12,776 bases of DNA from Chryseobacterium sp. UBA6632. Lineage in GTDB: Bacteria > Bacteroidota > Bacteroidia > Flavobacteriales > Weeksellaceae. The stretch spans positions 1 to 12,776 of the forward strand of contig DKLU01000160.1 in assembly GCA_002455915.1 (NCBI GenBank), written 5' to 3'. The notes beneath the pieces were generated by a model. It worked only from the letters and a program-made list of their open reading frames with translations, searched no databases and was not told the DNA's origin. The first letter of the stretch is position 1. Every line of letters begins with the position of its first letter. Of the stretch, positions 6,726-12,776 are shown in pieces. The position numbers were made by a program, and so were the translations under genes.

Positions 6726-7580
6726 ATGCTAAACAAACTTGCAGCTTCAGAGCTGGTACTGAACGATGACGGAAGTGTATACCACTTAAACCTTTTGCCG
6801 GAAGATATTGCCGATAAGATTGTACTTGTAGGAGATCCTGACCGTGTGGCAAAAGTTTCTGCTTTTTTTGATAAAGTGGAGATTAAAAAGAATAAAAGAG
6901 AATTTTATACGCATACAGGAACGCTTCGTGGCGAAAGAATTACCGTAATGTCTACCGGAATTGGTACAGAAAACATTGATATCGTGATGAACGAGCTTGA
7001 TGCTTTGGTAAATATCGATCTTAAAAATAAAGAATTTAAAACGGAACACAAGTCGCTGGAGCTTTTCAGAATGGGAACTTGCGGAAGTGTGAATCCGGAT
7101 ATTCAGGTTGATAATATGCTGGTAACTCAAAATGTGGTGGGTCTTGACGGATTGATGCATTTTTATCAGGATTACAGCTTTGAGAATGAGTTTTCTAAGA
7201 ATTTTTTAGAAAAATTTCCTTACGAAAAAATCAAGCCGATGCTTTATTTTGCAGATTGGGCTGAAGATATTGCTGATTATTATAAAGATGCAAAATACCA
7301 CGGAAACACAGCAACTTTCCCAGGATTCTATGCGCCACAGGGAAGACAGCTTCGTTTGAAGGCTTTGGATGATAAATTCCTTGAAACATTGAACGAACTT
7401 GGAGTAACCAATTTCGAAATGGAAACATCTGCTATTTATGCGCTTTCAAAATTATTAGGTCATAAAGCTATTACCGTAAACAACGTAATCGCAAACAGAA
7501 GACGTGGAGAATTCTCTGCAGATCACCATGCTTCTGAGAAAAACCTGATTACTTGGGTATTGGATAGAATTATTAAATAG
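6726..7580 (+). CDS. NP-I family nucleoside phosphorylase, uridine-phosphorylase-like
   Basis: This 284-residue cytoplasmic enzyme belongs to the NP-I (PNP/UDP) superfamily, which splits nucleosides with phosphate into free base and ribose-1-phosphate for salvage. Visible landmarks are the phosphate-loop GDPDRV (36-41), STGIGTEN (76-83), RMGTCGSV (115-122) and the ribose-binding FEMET (230-234). FYAPQGRQ (201-208) contains Gln205-x-Arg207, the pair that reads the uracil ring in uridine phosphorylases (Gln166/Arg168 in E. coli Udp). This favours uridine over purine nucleosides. Length is slightly above E. coli Udp (253 residues), owing to an N-terminal extension and a middle insertion around 95-112 and 150-195. 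It follows the small secreted-protein gene by 18 nt and ends before a strong terminator. Family is sure; substrate is inferred from the motif. Confidence 0.92.
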   Translation: MLNKLAASELVLNDDGSVYHLNLLPEDIADKIVLVGDPDRVAKVSAFFDKVEIKKNKREFYTHTGTLRGERITVMSTGIGTENIDIVMNELDALVNIDLKNKEFKTEHKSLELFRMGTCGSVNPDIQVDNMLVTQNVVGLDGLMHFYQDYSFENEFSKNFLEKFPYEKIKPMLYFADWAEDIADYYKDAKYHGNTATFPGFYAPQGRQLRLKALDDKFLETLNELGVTNFEMETSAIYALSKLLGHKAITVNNVIANRRRGEFSADHHASEKNLITWVLDRIIK

Positions 7581-7609
7581 TCTTTTTTAAAGATATATTT
7601 ACCTATAAT

Positions 7610-7646
7610 AAAAGCCCCGGATTTCCATTGAAGTCCGGGGCTTTTT
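7610..7646 (+). terminator. Strong intrinsic terminator after the phosphorylase gene
   Basis: AAAAGCCCCGGA and TCCGGGGCTTTT pair perfectly over 12 bp, with four further inner pairs including one wobble, around a CATT loop. Five T follow. The GC-rich core stands out in this AT-rich DNA. It lies 30 nt past the stop codon. Read from the other strand it ends in TTTTATTAT, so it could also stop any minus-strand transcription that passes the next terminator. Confidence 0.9.
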
Positions 7647-7666
7647 GAAGATTATTAACACAAATT

Positions 7667-7698
7667 AAAAAAAAGGATCTCAGGAATTCTGAAATCCT
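7667..7698 (-). terminator. Intrinsic terminator of the head-repeat protein gene
   Basis: On the minus strand AGGATTTCAG pairs with CTGAGATCCT around a 5-nt loop, with one mismatch in ten pairs. It is followed at once by a run of eight T (7674-7667). It lies about 40 nt past the stop codon of the minus-strand gene. Each of the two converging genes therefore has its own terminator. Confidence 0.7.
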
Positions 7699-7736
7699 CC
7701 TAACCAAATCAAATCAATATATATAAATTCTATATC

Positions 7737-9116
7737 TTAAAATTCATTCACCGTCACATAAAAATGACTTGAATACAAGCTTTCTGCATTCCCAGAAATA
7801 TTATTTAAATTGATTGTAATATTTGAGCTTGAAGTCATTCTCGGGTTTGAGATTGCAAAAGTTGAATTTCCTGCAAAATCACTCGCCGGAGTAACCGTGA
7901 TGGTAGCCCTTGTAGAAGCCAATTGTAGTGCCTGAGGAATGGCAATATTCAATGTTGTAGATTTCCCAGCCGCAAGATTGTTAATAGAAACACTTGGCCA
8001 AACCTCAAAACTTACCTGGTTTTTCTGAATTGTTCCCTTGTCTCCCAATTTATACTGTCCGTTTACATCTAATTTTGCTGCGGTATTCGGTGTAGAAGTT
8101 CCAATACCTACGTTAGCATTATTATCACCAATTACGATGGCGTTTGCCTGTGTTGTTGAGGCATTATATCCTACTGCTGTTGAAAAATGTCCTGTTGCCG
8201 AAGCTCCCGAACCCAACGCCGTAGAATTTTCGTTATTTGTTACGGTATTAAATCCTAAAGCGGTTTCGCTGTTGTTATTTGTTTTTGCATTAAAGCCTAA
8301 TGCTATGGATTGAAATCCACCCGCTAGTGAATTGTTTCCAATAGCCGTTGATTCATTCTTAATCGTTTTGGAATTATATCCAATTGCTGTAGACTGGAAA
8401 CCTGAAGCTGTAGAATTATTCCCTACTGCTGTTGCTTCATTTACTGTTACATTAGCATTATAACCAACTGCCGTCGCCTTGAAACCAGAAATATTAGTAT
8501 TTTCCCCCACTGCAACCGATTGGTTTTGAGTTACTTTCGCATTAGTACCAATCGCAATCCCTTGATAGGCACTGCTAGAATTCCCTAAAGCAATTCCGTT
8601 TTGTGAAGCATTCGCGCCATTTCCAAAACTTACAGAATTATAAACTCCCAATCTTCCCATTACAGTAGAATTCACTTTGAAAACCAAATCATCCAACGTA
8701 TTTGTTCCTAAAGACAATGCGGTATTTTCAGCAGCGTAAGTTCCGCTGTTTGTTCCTGTCGTATTCCAACCTGTAGAACTACCAGATCCTCCTCCATTTA
8801 TTCCGTTTCCGCTTCCTCCCGTATTTACAGAAAGCATATTCCATTTAGCCTGACTCCAGTAATAGAAACCTGTTTGCGTTAATCCTCCCGTTCCGTTATT
8901 CCAAACCATAAGACCTTCTGTAGGTGAAGGAATTGTAGCATTATCTGTTAATGAAGTTAATGATATACTTGGTAAAAGAACTCCTTTATTTTTTGAACTG
9001 ATTTGCAACATTGCTGAAGCATCCGGACTAGGCGTACCTATCCCTATTTGAGCAAAGGCAAAAGTATTACATAAAAAAAGTATAAGAGCGGATTGAAGGA
9101 TTGATTTTTTTTCCAT
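7737..9116 (-). CDS. Secreted protein with YadA-head-like 14-residue repeats
   Basis: This 459-residue protein has a signal peptide (about 1-22, cleavage before Gln-Ile-Gly-Ile-Gly). An N-terminal module follows, typical of Bacteroidota surface and tail-fibre-like proteins: IGIGTPSPDASAMLQI (24-39), KGVLLPSISLTS (44-55), GLMVWN...GFYYWSQAKWN (68-93). After a Gly/Ser linker (99-116), twelve 14-residue repeats of the xxAxGxN type run from 174 to 339, like the trimeric beta-roll heads of YadA and Hep_Hag adhesins. The C-terminal 120 residues (from NVGIGTSTP, 335-343) are an unassigned beta-rich module. There is no YadA membrane anchor and no recognisable T9SS tail, so how it is held at the surface is unclear. 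It is probably a trimeric fibrous surface protein or adhesin. It is monocistronic, with its own -7 box and terminator. Confidence 0.88.
   Translation of the reverse strand: MEKKSILQSALILFLCNTFAFAQIGIGTPSPDASAMLQISSKNKGVLLPSISLTSLTDNATIPSPTEGLMVWNNGTGGLTQTGFYYWSQAKWNMLSVNTGGSGNGINGGGSGSSTGWNTTGTNSGTYAAENTALSLGTNTLDDLVFKVNSTVMGRLGVYNSVSFGNGANASQNGIALGNSSSAYQGIAIGTNAKVTQNQSVAVGENTNISGFKATAVGYNANVTVNEATAVGNNSTASGFQSTAIGYNSKTIKNESTAIGNNSLAGGFQSIALGFNAKTNNNSETALGFNTVTNNENSTALGSGASATGHFSTAVGYNASTTQANAIVIGDNNANVGIGTSTPNTAAKLDVNGQYKLGDKGTIQKNQVSFEVWPSVSINNLAAGKSTTLNIAIPQALQLASTRATITVTPASDFAGNSTFAISNPRMTSSSNITINLNNISGNAESLYSSHFYVTVNEF
8100..8597 (-). repeat. Twelve tandem 42-bp units encoding 14-residue head repeats
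   Basis: These bases encode residues 174-339 of the head-repeat protein, twelve units in a continuous 14-residue register. Examples are SVAVGENTNISGFK (200-213) and STAIGYNSKTIKNE (242-255). In the middle, units ending in SGFK, SGFQ or GGFQ alternate with units ending in NE or similar, giving a 28-residue (84-bp) higher-order period. The DNA copies have diverged but remain a possible recombination substrate. Confidence 0.85.
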
Positions 9117-9150
9117 TGCTGAATTCCTAATTATTTATTACTTGACACTG

Positions 9151-9158
9151 CAAATATA
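9151..9158 (-). promoter_or_regulatory. -7 promoter box of the head-repeat protein gene
   Basis: On the minus strand this reads TATATTTG followed by C, a full match to TAnnTTTG, 34 nt upstream of the ATG. No -33 TTG is present at 17-23 nt spacing. A repeated TTTTCAATAAAAA word lies just upstream of the box, at about 9164-9176 and 9195-9207 (31 bp apart), and could be an operator. Confidence 0.55.
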
Positions 9159-9686
9159 AGAATTTTCAATAAAAAGGCTAATTTTTTACATATTTTTCAA
9201 TAAAAACACTTTTGAGTGAGTAAACGGTTATTTAATCACTGTTTAATGAATGAAATTGTTATATTAATTATATGTTAAACCTGCATTAAATCTACTTAAA
9301 ACGCAGTTTTTAATTCTTTTTAAAGTGTATTAAAATTACATTTTTAACAAAAAATATCACCTAAAAATGATTAAAATTAAATTTATCACTATTCGTTGAC
9401 AGCAAATCAGCCAAAAAACTTTATCATTTACGCCAACAAAATGTCGAGCAAACGTAAAAAATTTTCAAAAATGTTGAGTTATTTAAAAATCATTAACTAA
9501 ATATGTCTGAATTATAGGCAATAAGAATACTATTCAAAGCATATTATTTATATAGTGAATTTTCCACTTATTCTTTATTATATAATTCATTAATAAAAAA
9601 CTTTAGGAAAATTTTAACAACTAATGAAAATTTTAGGAATGGTTCTTGTTTATTCTATCACAACACACAATAAAATATTTACTATT
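9159..9686. other. Long AT-rich divergent intergenic region
   Basis: More than 500 bp with no plausible gene lies between the head-repeat gene and the 11-mer protein gene. Short starts and stops are scattered through all frames. One loose promoter candidate faces right: TTG at 9474-9476, a 21-nt spacer, then TAAATATG at 9498-9505, one mismatch from TAnnTTTG. It would leave a leader of about 180 nt. The downstream frame is open back to an ATG at 9624, but that N-terminus is AT-driven and I place the start at 9687. Confidence 0.5.
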
Positions 9687-9986
9687 ATGAACAATTCTGA
9701 ATACAACAAAGCAGAAAATGCAGTAGACAACACGAAAAACTCTTTAAAAGACGCAGCAAACAATGCAAAATGGAAAATTGAAGAACTTGCTGACAGAGCT
9801 AAAGATTATATTAATGAAAAAAGAGCAAATGATGAAGAAGCACAACAAGAAGATTGGTTCGACAGAGTAAAGAATAATGCTTCAGATGCCTGGGATGACA
9901 TCAAGGATAAAGCTAATGATGCTTGGGAAAAAACCAAAGATGCAGCAGAGGATGTGAAGGCTGAATGGAACAAAAAAACGAATTAA
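9687..9986 (+). CDS. LEA-like 11-residue-repeat hydrophilic protein
   Basis: This 99-residue protein is highly charged, rich in Ala, Lys, Asp, Glu and Asn, and has no signal peptide. It contains two blocks of three 11-residue repeats, residues 16-48 and 61-93, joined by an acidic linker (49-60). Each unit carries Lys at its second position, with Ala or hydrophobic residues spaced for an amphipathic helix; examples are VKNNASDAWDD (61-71) and IKDKANDAWEK (72-82). This periodicity is that of group 3 LEA proteins and of small YtxH/CsbD-like stress proteins, which protect membranes or proteins during drying or osmotic stress. Such a role is inferred. The start at 9687 is preferred over the in-frame ATG at 9624 because the extra 21 residues are unlike the rest. 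It is a single gene ending in a clear terminator. Confidence 0.85.
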   Translation: MNNSEYNKAENAVDNTKNSLKDAANNAKWKIEELADRAKDYINEKRANDEEAQQEDWFDRVKNNASDAWDDIKDKANDAWEKTKDAAEDVKAEWNKKTN

Positions 9987-10014
9987 AATTTCAGTCATAT
10001 AAATATTTTCAAGA

Positions 10015-10049
10015 AAAACGGAGTCTTTTTACAGAAGGCTCCGTTTTTT
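10015..10049 (+). terminator. Intrinsic terminator between the 11-mer gene and fabI
   Basis: AAAACGGAGTC pairs with GGCTCCGTTTT over 11 bp, including one wobble, around an 11-nt loop, and the T-run continues to six T. It separates the 11-mer protein gene from fabI, which has its own promoter just downstream. Confidence 0.88.
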
Positions 10050-10075
10050 ATTATGCTCTAAACACAAATTATTGC

Positions 10076-10083
10076 TACATTTG
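10076..10083 (+). promoter_or_regulatory. -7 promoter box of fabI
   Basis: TACATTTG followed by T matches TAnnTTTG and lies 25 nt upstream of the fabI ATG, just after the preceding terminator. No TTG -33 element is present at the usual spacing. Confidence 0.5.
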
Positions 10084-10108
10084 TAATATTAATAAACATT
10101 AAAAAATT

Positions 10109-10918
10109 ATGTCATACGGTTTACTTAAAGGCAAAAAGGGAATTATTTTTGGAGCCCTTAATGAACAATCAATCGCATGGAAAGTTGCAGAAAGATGTCA
10201 TGAAGAAGGTGCTGAATTTATTTTGTCTAATGCTCCTATCGCTTTGAGAATGGGAGAACTTAATGGTTTAGCCGAAAAAACTGGTTCAGAAGTTATTGGT
10301 GCAGATGCTACTTCTATTGAAGATCTTGAAAAACTTTTTGATGCAGCTGTTGCAAAATTTGGAAAAATCGACTTCATCCTTCACTCTATCGGGATGTCTA
10401 TCAACGTAAGAAAAGGAAAACATTATACAGAAATGAATTACGATTGGTTGGAAAAAGGTTGGGATATCTCAGCAGTTTCTTTCCACAAAGTAATGCGAGT
10501 GGCTTATGAAAAAGACTGTATGAATGAATGGGGAAGCATCTTGGCGCTTACTTACATTGCTGCACAAAGAACGTTCCCTGATTATAATGATATGTCTGAT
10601 AACAAAGCTTATCTGGAAAGTATTGCAAGAACTTTCGGAAACTATTGGGGAGAAAGAAAAGTACGTGTAAATACAGTTTCTCAGTCTCCAACTCCAACTA
10701 CTGCAGGTAGCGGTGTGAAAGGTTTCGGAGGTTTCTTGGGTTATGCTGAAGATATGTCTCCTCTTGGAAACGCAACTGCCCTAGAATGTGCAGATTACTG
10801 TGTAACTTTATTCTCTGATCTTACGAAAAAAGTAACGATGCAGAATCTTTTCCATGATGGTGGATTCAGCAGCTCTGGTGTTACTCAGAAAGTAATCAGT
10901 AAATATGATACTGAATAA
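10109..10918 (+). CDS. fabI: Enoyl-[acyl-carrier-protein] reductase FabI
   Basis: FabI catalyses the last, NAD(P)H-dependent reduction in each cycle of type II fatty acid synthesis, converting trans-2-enoyl-ACP to acyl-ACP in the cytoplasm. The 269-residue protein has the SDR Rossmann fold. GIIFGALNEQSIAW (11-24) binds the nucleotide, DAT (66-68) contacts the adenine end, and HSIGMS (92-97) follows beta strand four. The catalytic residues are Tyr149, Tyr159 and Lys166, giving the FabI-type Tyr-x6-Lys spacing. The segment between the last two reads NDMSDN, where E. coli has NVMGLA; this variant is usual in Flavobacteriia. SQSPTPTTAG (191-200) begins the mobile substrate-binding loop. Length agrees with the family (about 260-270). 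The gene is monocistronic, with its own -7 box and a strong terminator. Confidence 0.95.
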   Translation: MSYGLLKGKKGIIFGALNEQSIAWKVAERCHEEGAEFILSNAPIALRMGELNGLAEKTGSEVIGADATSIEDLEKLFDAAVAKFGKIDFILHSIGMSINVRKGKHYTEMNYDWLEKGWDISAVSFHKVMRVAYEKDCMNEWGSILALTYIAAQRTFPDYNDMSDNKAYLESIARTFGNYWGERKVRVNTVSQSPTPTTAGSGVKGFGGFLGYAEDMSPLGNATALECADYCVTLFSDLTKKVTMQNLFHDGGFSSSGVTQKVISKYDTE

Positions 10919-10942
10919 TTCTAGAATTATTTAAATAAAATG

Positions 10943-10972
10943 AAACCGAAGCAGATTTGTTTCGGTTTTTTT
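10943..10972 (+). terminator. Intrinsic terminator of fabI
   Basis: AAACCGAAGCA pairs with TGTTTCGGTTT over 11 bp, including one wobble, around a GATT loop. A run of seven T ends at 10972. It lies 24 nt past the fabI stop codon. Confidence 0.9.
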
Positions 10973-10988
10973 ATTGATATTAATTTCA

Positions 10989-10996
10989 TACTTTTG
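10989..10996 (+). promoter_or_regulatory. Candidate -7 promoter box of the permease gene
   Basis: TACTTTTG followed by T matches TAnnTTTG and lies just after the fabI terminator. It is 171 nt upstream of the permease ATG, implying a long leader. No -33 TTG occurs at the right spacing; the nearest is only 12 nt away. Confidence 0.35.
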
Positions 10997-11015
10997 TCAT
11001 ATTCAAAAAATAAAT

Positions 11016-11084
11016 ATGAATAGTATAAGCTGTTTGCCTCCTCCAGTGATCTAATATTTTCAAGTTCAATTTGAAGTATTTTTT
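11016..11084 (+). promoter_or_regulatory. Possible leader peptide and attenuator hairpin
   Basis: Some 20 nt after the candidate -7 box, a 12-codon frame (11016-11054) encodes MNSISCLPPPVI. Beginning at its stop codon, 11054-11063 can pair with 11071-11079 (nine pairs, one wobble, one bulged T) around a 7-nt loop, followed by a run of six T. Mini-ORF, hairpin, T-run and structural gene is the order seen in attenuators. The stem is almost all A-T and weak, so chance is a serious alternative. Confidence 0.2.
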
Positions 11085-11167
11085 GTTGATAGAGTAATTC
11101 TAGTCAATAGATATTTTACGCTTCAAATTATATTAATTATTCACTTTTACAAACAGTTCATTTTCTA

Positions 11168-12034
11168 ATGAAAAAATCATATTTATTATTGCATCTGGCC
11201 GTAATCTTGGCCGGATTCACAGGCGTATTTGGAAAACTGATTTCTCTTAATGAAGGCCTTTTGGTTTGGTACCGACTTTTATTTTCTTCAATTATTTTAT
11301 TTATTATTTTGAAATTGTTGAAAATTTCAGCCAAAATTTCAACTCAGGAAAAAATTAAAATTTCAAAAGTTGGATTATTAATTACCTTACATTGGATCTT
11401 TTTTTACGCCAGCATCAAATATTCAAATATTTCCATCGGTGTAGTTTGCTATTGCCTGACCAGTTTTTTTACCGCAATATTTAAACCTTTAATTGATAAA
11501 GAAAAATTTAAAATTTCAGAATTATTTCTTAGTGCACTGACCCTTTTAGGAATCAGTCTGATTTTTCATTTTGATGCTTCTTATCAATTAGGAATCGGTT
11601 TAGGAGTTATTTCATCGGCGTTGGGGGCATTGTACACAATTTATAACAATCGTTTGGTTCAACATTTCGATTCTAAAGTAATCAATTATTATCAAATGAT
11701 TGCCGGAACAATTGTTCTTGGGCTTTTCATGCCTGTTTACCTTTACTTCTTCCCTGTTCAGACTGTTATTCCGAGTACAAAAGATATTGGCTACTTAATT
11801 TTTCTGGCATCGTTTTGCACGGTTGGTCTTTATGTTATATTCGCTGAAGTACTAAAAAAAATTCCGGCATTTACTGTCAATCTTACTTTTAATCTGGAAC
11901 CGATTTATGCGATCATTATGGCATTTTTATTCTTTAATGAAAGTAAAGAAGTAAATATTTCATTTTATATAGGGCTCTCATTTATAGTAGCTTCTGTAAT
12001 TTTGCAAACTTTGATTTCTATTAAAAGAAAATAA
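11168..12034 (+). CDS. EamA/DMT-superfamily permease
   Basis: This 288-residue inner-membrane protein has about ten hydrophobic helices in two EamA halves (about 6-134 and 143-284), the standard ten-helix drug/metabolite transporter layout. Family signs are a short cytoplasmic N-terminus, a conserved Trp-Tyr-Arg after helix two (34-36), and the second-half segment NLEPIYAIIMAFLFFNE (242-258), which matches the LEPxxAxxxxxxxxxE signature. The C-terminus ends in the basic IKRK, expected inside the cell. DMT proteins export amino acids, metabolites or toxic compounds by exchange with protons; the substrate cannot be read from the sequence. It stands alone between two terminators, behind a 170-nt leader with a possible attenuator. 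Family assignment is firm. Confidence 0.92.
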   Translation: MKKSYLLLHLAVILAGFTGVFGKLISLNEGLLVWYRLLFSSIILFIILKLLKISAKISTQEKIKISKVGLLITLHWIFFYASIKYSNISIGVVCYCLTSFFTAIFKPLIDKEKFKISELFLSALTLLGISLIFHFDASYQLGIGLGVISSALGALYTIYNNRLVQHFDSKVINYYQMIAGTIVLGLFMPVYLYFFPVQTVIPSTKDIGYLIFLASFCTVGLYVIFAEVLKKIPAFTVNLTFNLEPIYAIIMAFLFFNESKEVNISFYIGLSFIVASVILQTLISIKRK

Positions 12035-12038
12035 AAAA

Positions 12039-12079
12039 TTCCACAGGTTTATACAAATTTTAAATCTGTGGAAACTTTT
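12039..12079 (+). terminator. Probable terminator after the permease gene
   Basis: TTCCACAGGTTTA (12039-12051) pairs with TAAATCTGTGGAA (12061-12073) over 13 bp, including one wobble, around a 9-nt loop. The following tract ACTTTTATA has only four consecutive T, so termination may be incomplete and some readthrough into the DUF4256 gene is possible. Confidence 0.6.
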
Positions 12080-12129
12080 ATATGTTGAAAATTATTAAAT
12101 TTACTTACAAGCATTCTGCAAAATTCATT

Positions 12130-12684
12130 ATGAAAAAGAAACTAACTTCAGAGCAAACAGAAGAACTTTTAAAAATTTTAAAAGCTCGTTTTGAAAAAAA
12201 TATAAATCGTCATAAAGACTTAAATTGGAAAAAAATTCAATCAAAATTAGAAAACAATCCGGAAAAACTTTGGTCATTATTTCAAATGGAAGAAACCGAA
12301 GGCGAACCTGATATTGTAGCCCATGATAAAAAAACAGATGAATATTTGTTCTTCGACTGTTCTCCAGAAAGTCCGAAACGTAGAAGTTTATGTTACGATT
12401 ATCCCGCATGGGAAGCCAGAAAGGCAAATAAACCGGAAAGTAATGCCATCGACAAAGCATCTGAAATGGGCATTGAAATTTTAAATGAAAAACAATACCG
12501 CCAACTTCAGGAATTAGGAAAGTTTGATTTAAAAACATCAAGTTGGATAAAAACTCCAGAAAATATCCGAGAATTAGGTGGGGCAATTTTCTGTGATCGT
12601 CGTTACAATACCGTTTTCACTTATCACAATGGCGCTGATTCTTATTATGCAGCACGCGGTTTTCGTGGATGTTTGAAAGTGTAA
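12130..12684 (+). CDS. DUF4256 family protein
   Basis: This 184-residue soluble protein matches the DUF4256 family, whose function is unknown. Family-typical segments are LKARFEKNINRHK (17-29), NPEKLWSLFQMEETEGEPDIV (43-63), the FFDCSPESPKRRSLCYD block (74-90), NAIDKASEMGIEIL (105-118), GKFDLKTSSWIKTP (130-143), CDRRY (155-159) and YHNGADSYYAARGFRG (165-180). Many conserved Asp, Glu, Arg, His and Tyr residues hint at an enzyme, but I cannot name a reaction. No signal peptide or membrane segment is present. The frame is open upstream to an ATG at 12082. I chose ATG 12130 because it gives the normal family length and the earlier start would overlap the foot of the preceding hairpin region. It could be read from its own unseen promoter or by leakage through that terminator. 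Confidence 0.88.
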   Translation: MKKKLTSEQTEELLKILKARFEKNINRHKDLNWKKIQSKLENNPEKLWSLFQMEETEGEPDIVAHDKKTDEYLFFDCSPESPKRRSLCYDYPAWEARKANKPESNAIDKASEMGIEILNEKQYRQLQELGKFDLKTSSWIKTPENIRELGGAIFCDRRYNTVFTYHNGADSYYAARGFRGCLKV

Positions 12685-12703
12685 AAAGTTATAAACTATA
12701 AAT

Positions 12704-12737
12704 GTGGAGTTACGAAAAAAACTCGTAACTCACTTTT
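12704..12737 (+). terminator. Intrinsic terminator after the DUF4256 gene
   Basis: GAGTTACGA (12707-12715) pairs perfectly with TCGTAACTC (12723-12731) around an A-rich 7-nt loop, extended by three pairs past a bulged G. ACTTTTCTTC follows. It sits 20 nt past the stop codon, between this gene and a possible converging gene. Confidence 0.7.
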
Positions 12738-12740
12738 CTT

Positions 12741-12776
12741 CTATTTAGTATTTTTCAACCAGGGAGATTCTACACT
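12741..12776 (-). CDS. Possible C-terminal tail of a converging gene (partial)
   Basis: On the minus strand the frame entering from the right edge reads SVESPWLKNTK and ends in a TAG at 12743-12741, just before the hairpin at 12704-12731. Codon choice and the position next to a terminator fit a converging gene, but eleven residues cannot identify it. Confidence 0.35.
   Translation of the reverse strand, partial: SVESPWLKNTK

Noticed and set aside
6786..7160. 124-codon minus-strand frame opposite the phosphorylase gene
   Set aside because: It overlaps a well-supported enzyme gene and shows no recognisable domain.
8100..8597. CRISPR array or satellite-like DNA repeat
   Set aside because: The 42-bp periodicity is explained by protein-coding head repeats, and the copies differ in sequence with no constant repeat and unique spacer pattern.
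9624..9686. N-terminal extension of the 11-mer protein from an upstream in-frame ATG
   Set aside because: The extra 21 residues are hydrophobic and unlike the rest, and the 11-mer pattern is complete when starting at 9687.
12128..12586. 152-codon minus-strand frame opposite the DUF4256 gene
   Set aside because: It is the antisense shadow of a clearly conserved gene, rich in Phe and Leu, as expected from complementing AT-rich codons.
1..12776. A defence island, prophage or other mobile system
   Set aside because: No integrase, transposase, nuclease, toxin-antitoxin pair, tRNA or flanking direct repeat is visible. Gene content and base composition look like stable chromosome throughout.

Overview
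The window looks like ordinary chromosome of an AT-rich Bacteroidota, most likely a Flavobacteriia of the Chryseobacterium/Weeksellaceae type. Four things point there: a C-terminal type IX secretion (T9SS) sorting domain on a secreted protein, signal peptides ending in A|Q, the flavobacterial form of FabI (Y-N-D-M-S-D-N-K active-site segment), and promoters of the TAnnTTTG type with no Shine-Dalgarno sequences. I see no tRNA, rRNA, CRISPR array, insertion sequence or phage genes.

Left part (1-6250). After a possible gene tail at the edge comes a small SUI1/eIF1-like protein on the plus strand. Three minus-strand genes for exported proteins follow. In transcription order they are a di-haem cytochrome c peroxidase with a long haem-free N-terminal domain (own -7 box and terminator), a T9SS-exported PhoX-like phosphatase (own -7 box), and a secreted leucine-rich-repeat protein. 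The LRR gene lies 57 nt behind the phosphatase, with a hairpin and T-run filling the gap. All three products should act in the periplasm or at the surface. TTAAC repeats upstream of the phosphatase are a candidate operator.

Middle (6250-9990). A small secreted protein of unknown function sits 18 nt before a uridine-phosphorylase-like nucleoside phosphorylase, probably as one transcript. They converge on a minus-strand gene for a secreted protein built from 14-residue YadA-head-like repeats; two separate terminators lie in the convergence zone. About 570 bp of very AT-rich DNA then leads to a small hydrophilic protein made of LEA-like 11-residue repeats.

Right part (9990-12776). Single genes are separated by clear intrinsic terminators: fabI (enoyl-ACP reductase), an EamA/DMT-family permease with a 170-nt leader holding a possible mini-ORF and attenuator, and a DUF4256 protein. 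A short minus-strand gene tail may enter from the right edge.

I do not see a convincing new multi-gene system. The features that most deserve a second look are the peroxidase architecture and its altered FWDGR motif, the TTAAC repeats upstream of the phosphatase, the 28-residue super-repeat, the 11-mer protein, and the permease leader.
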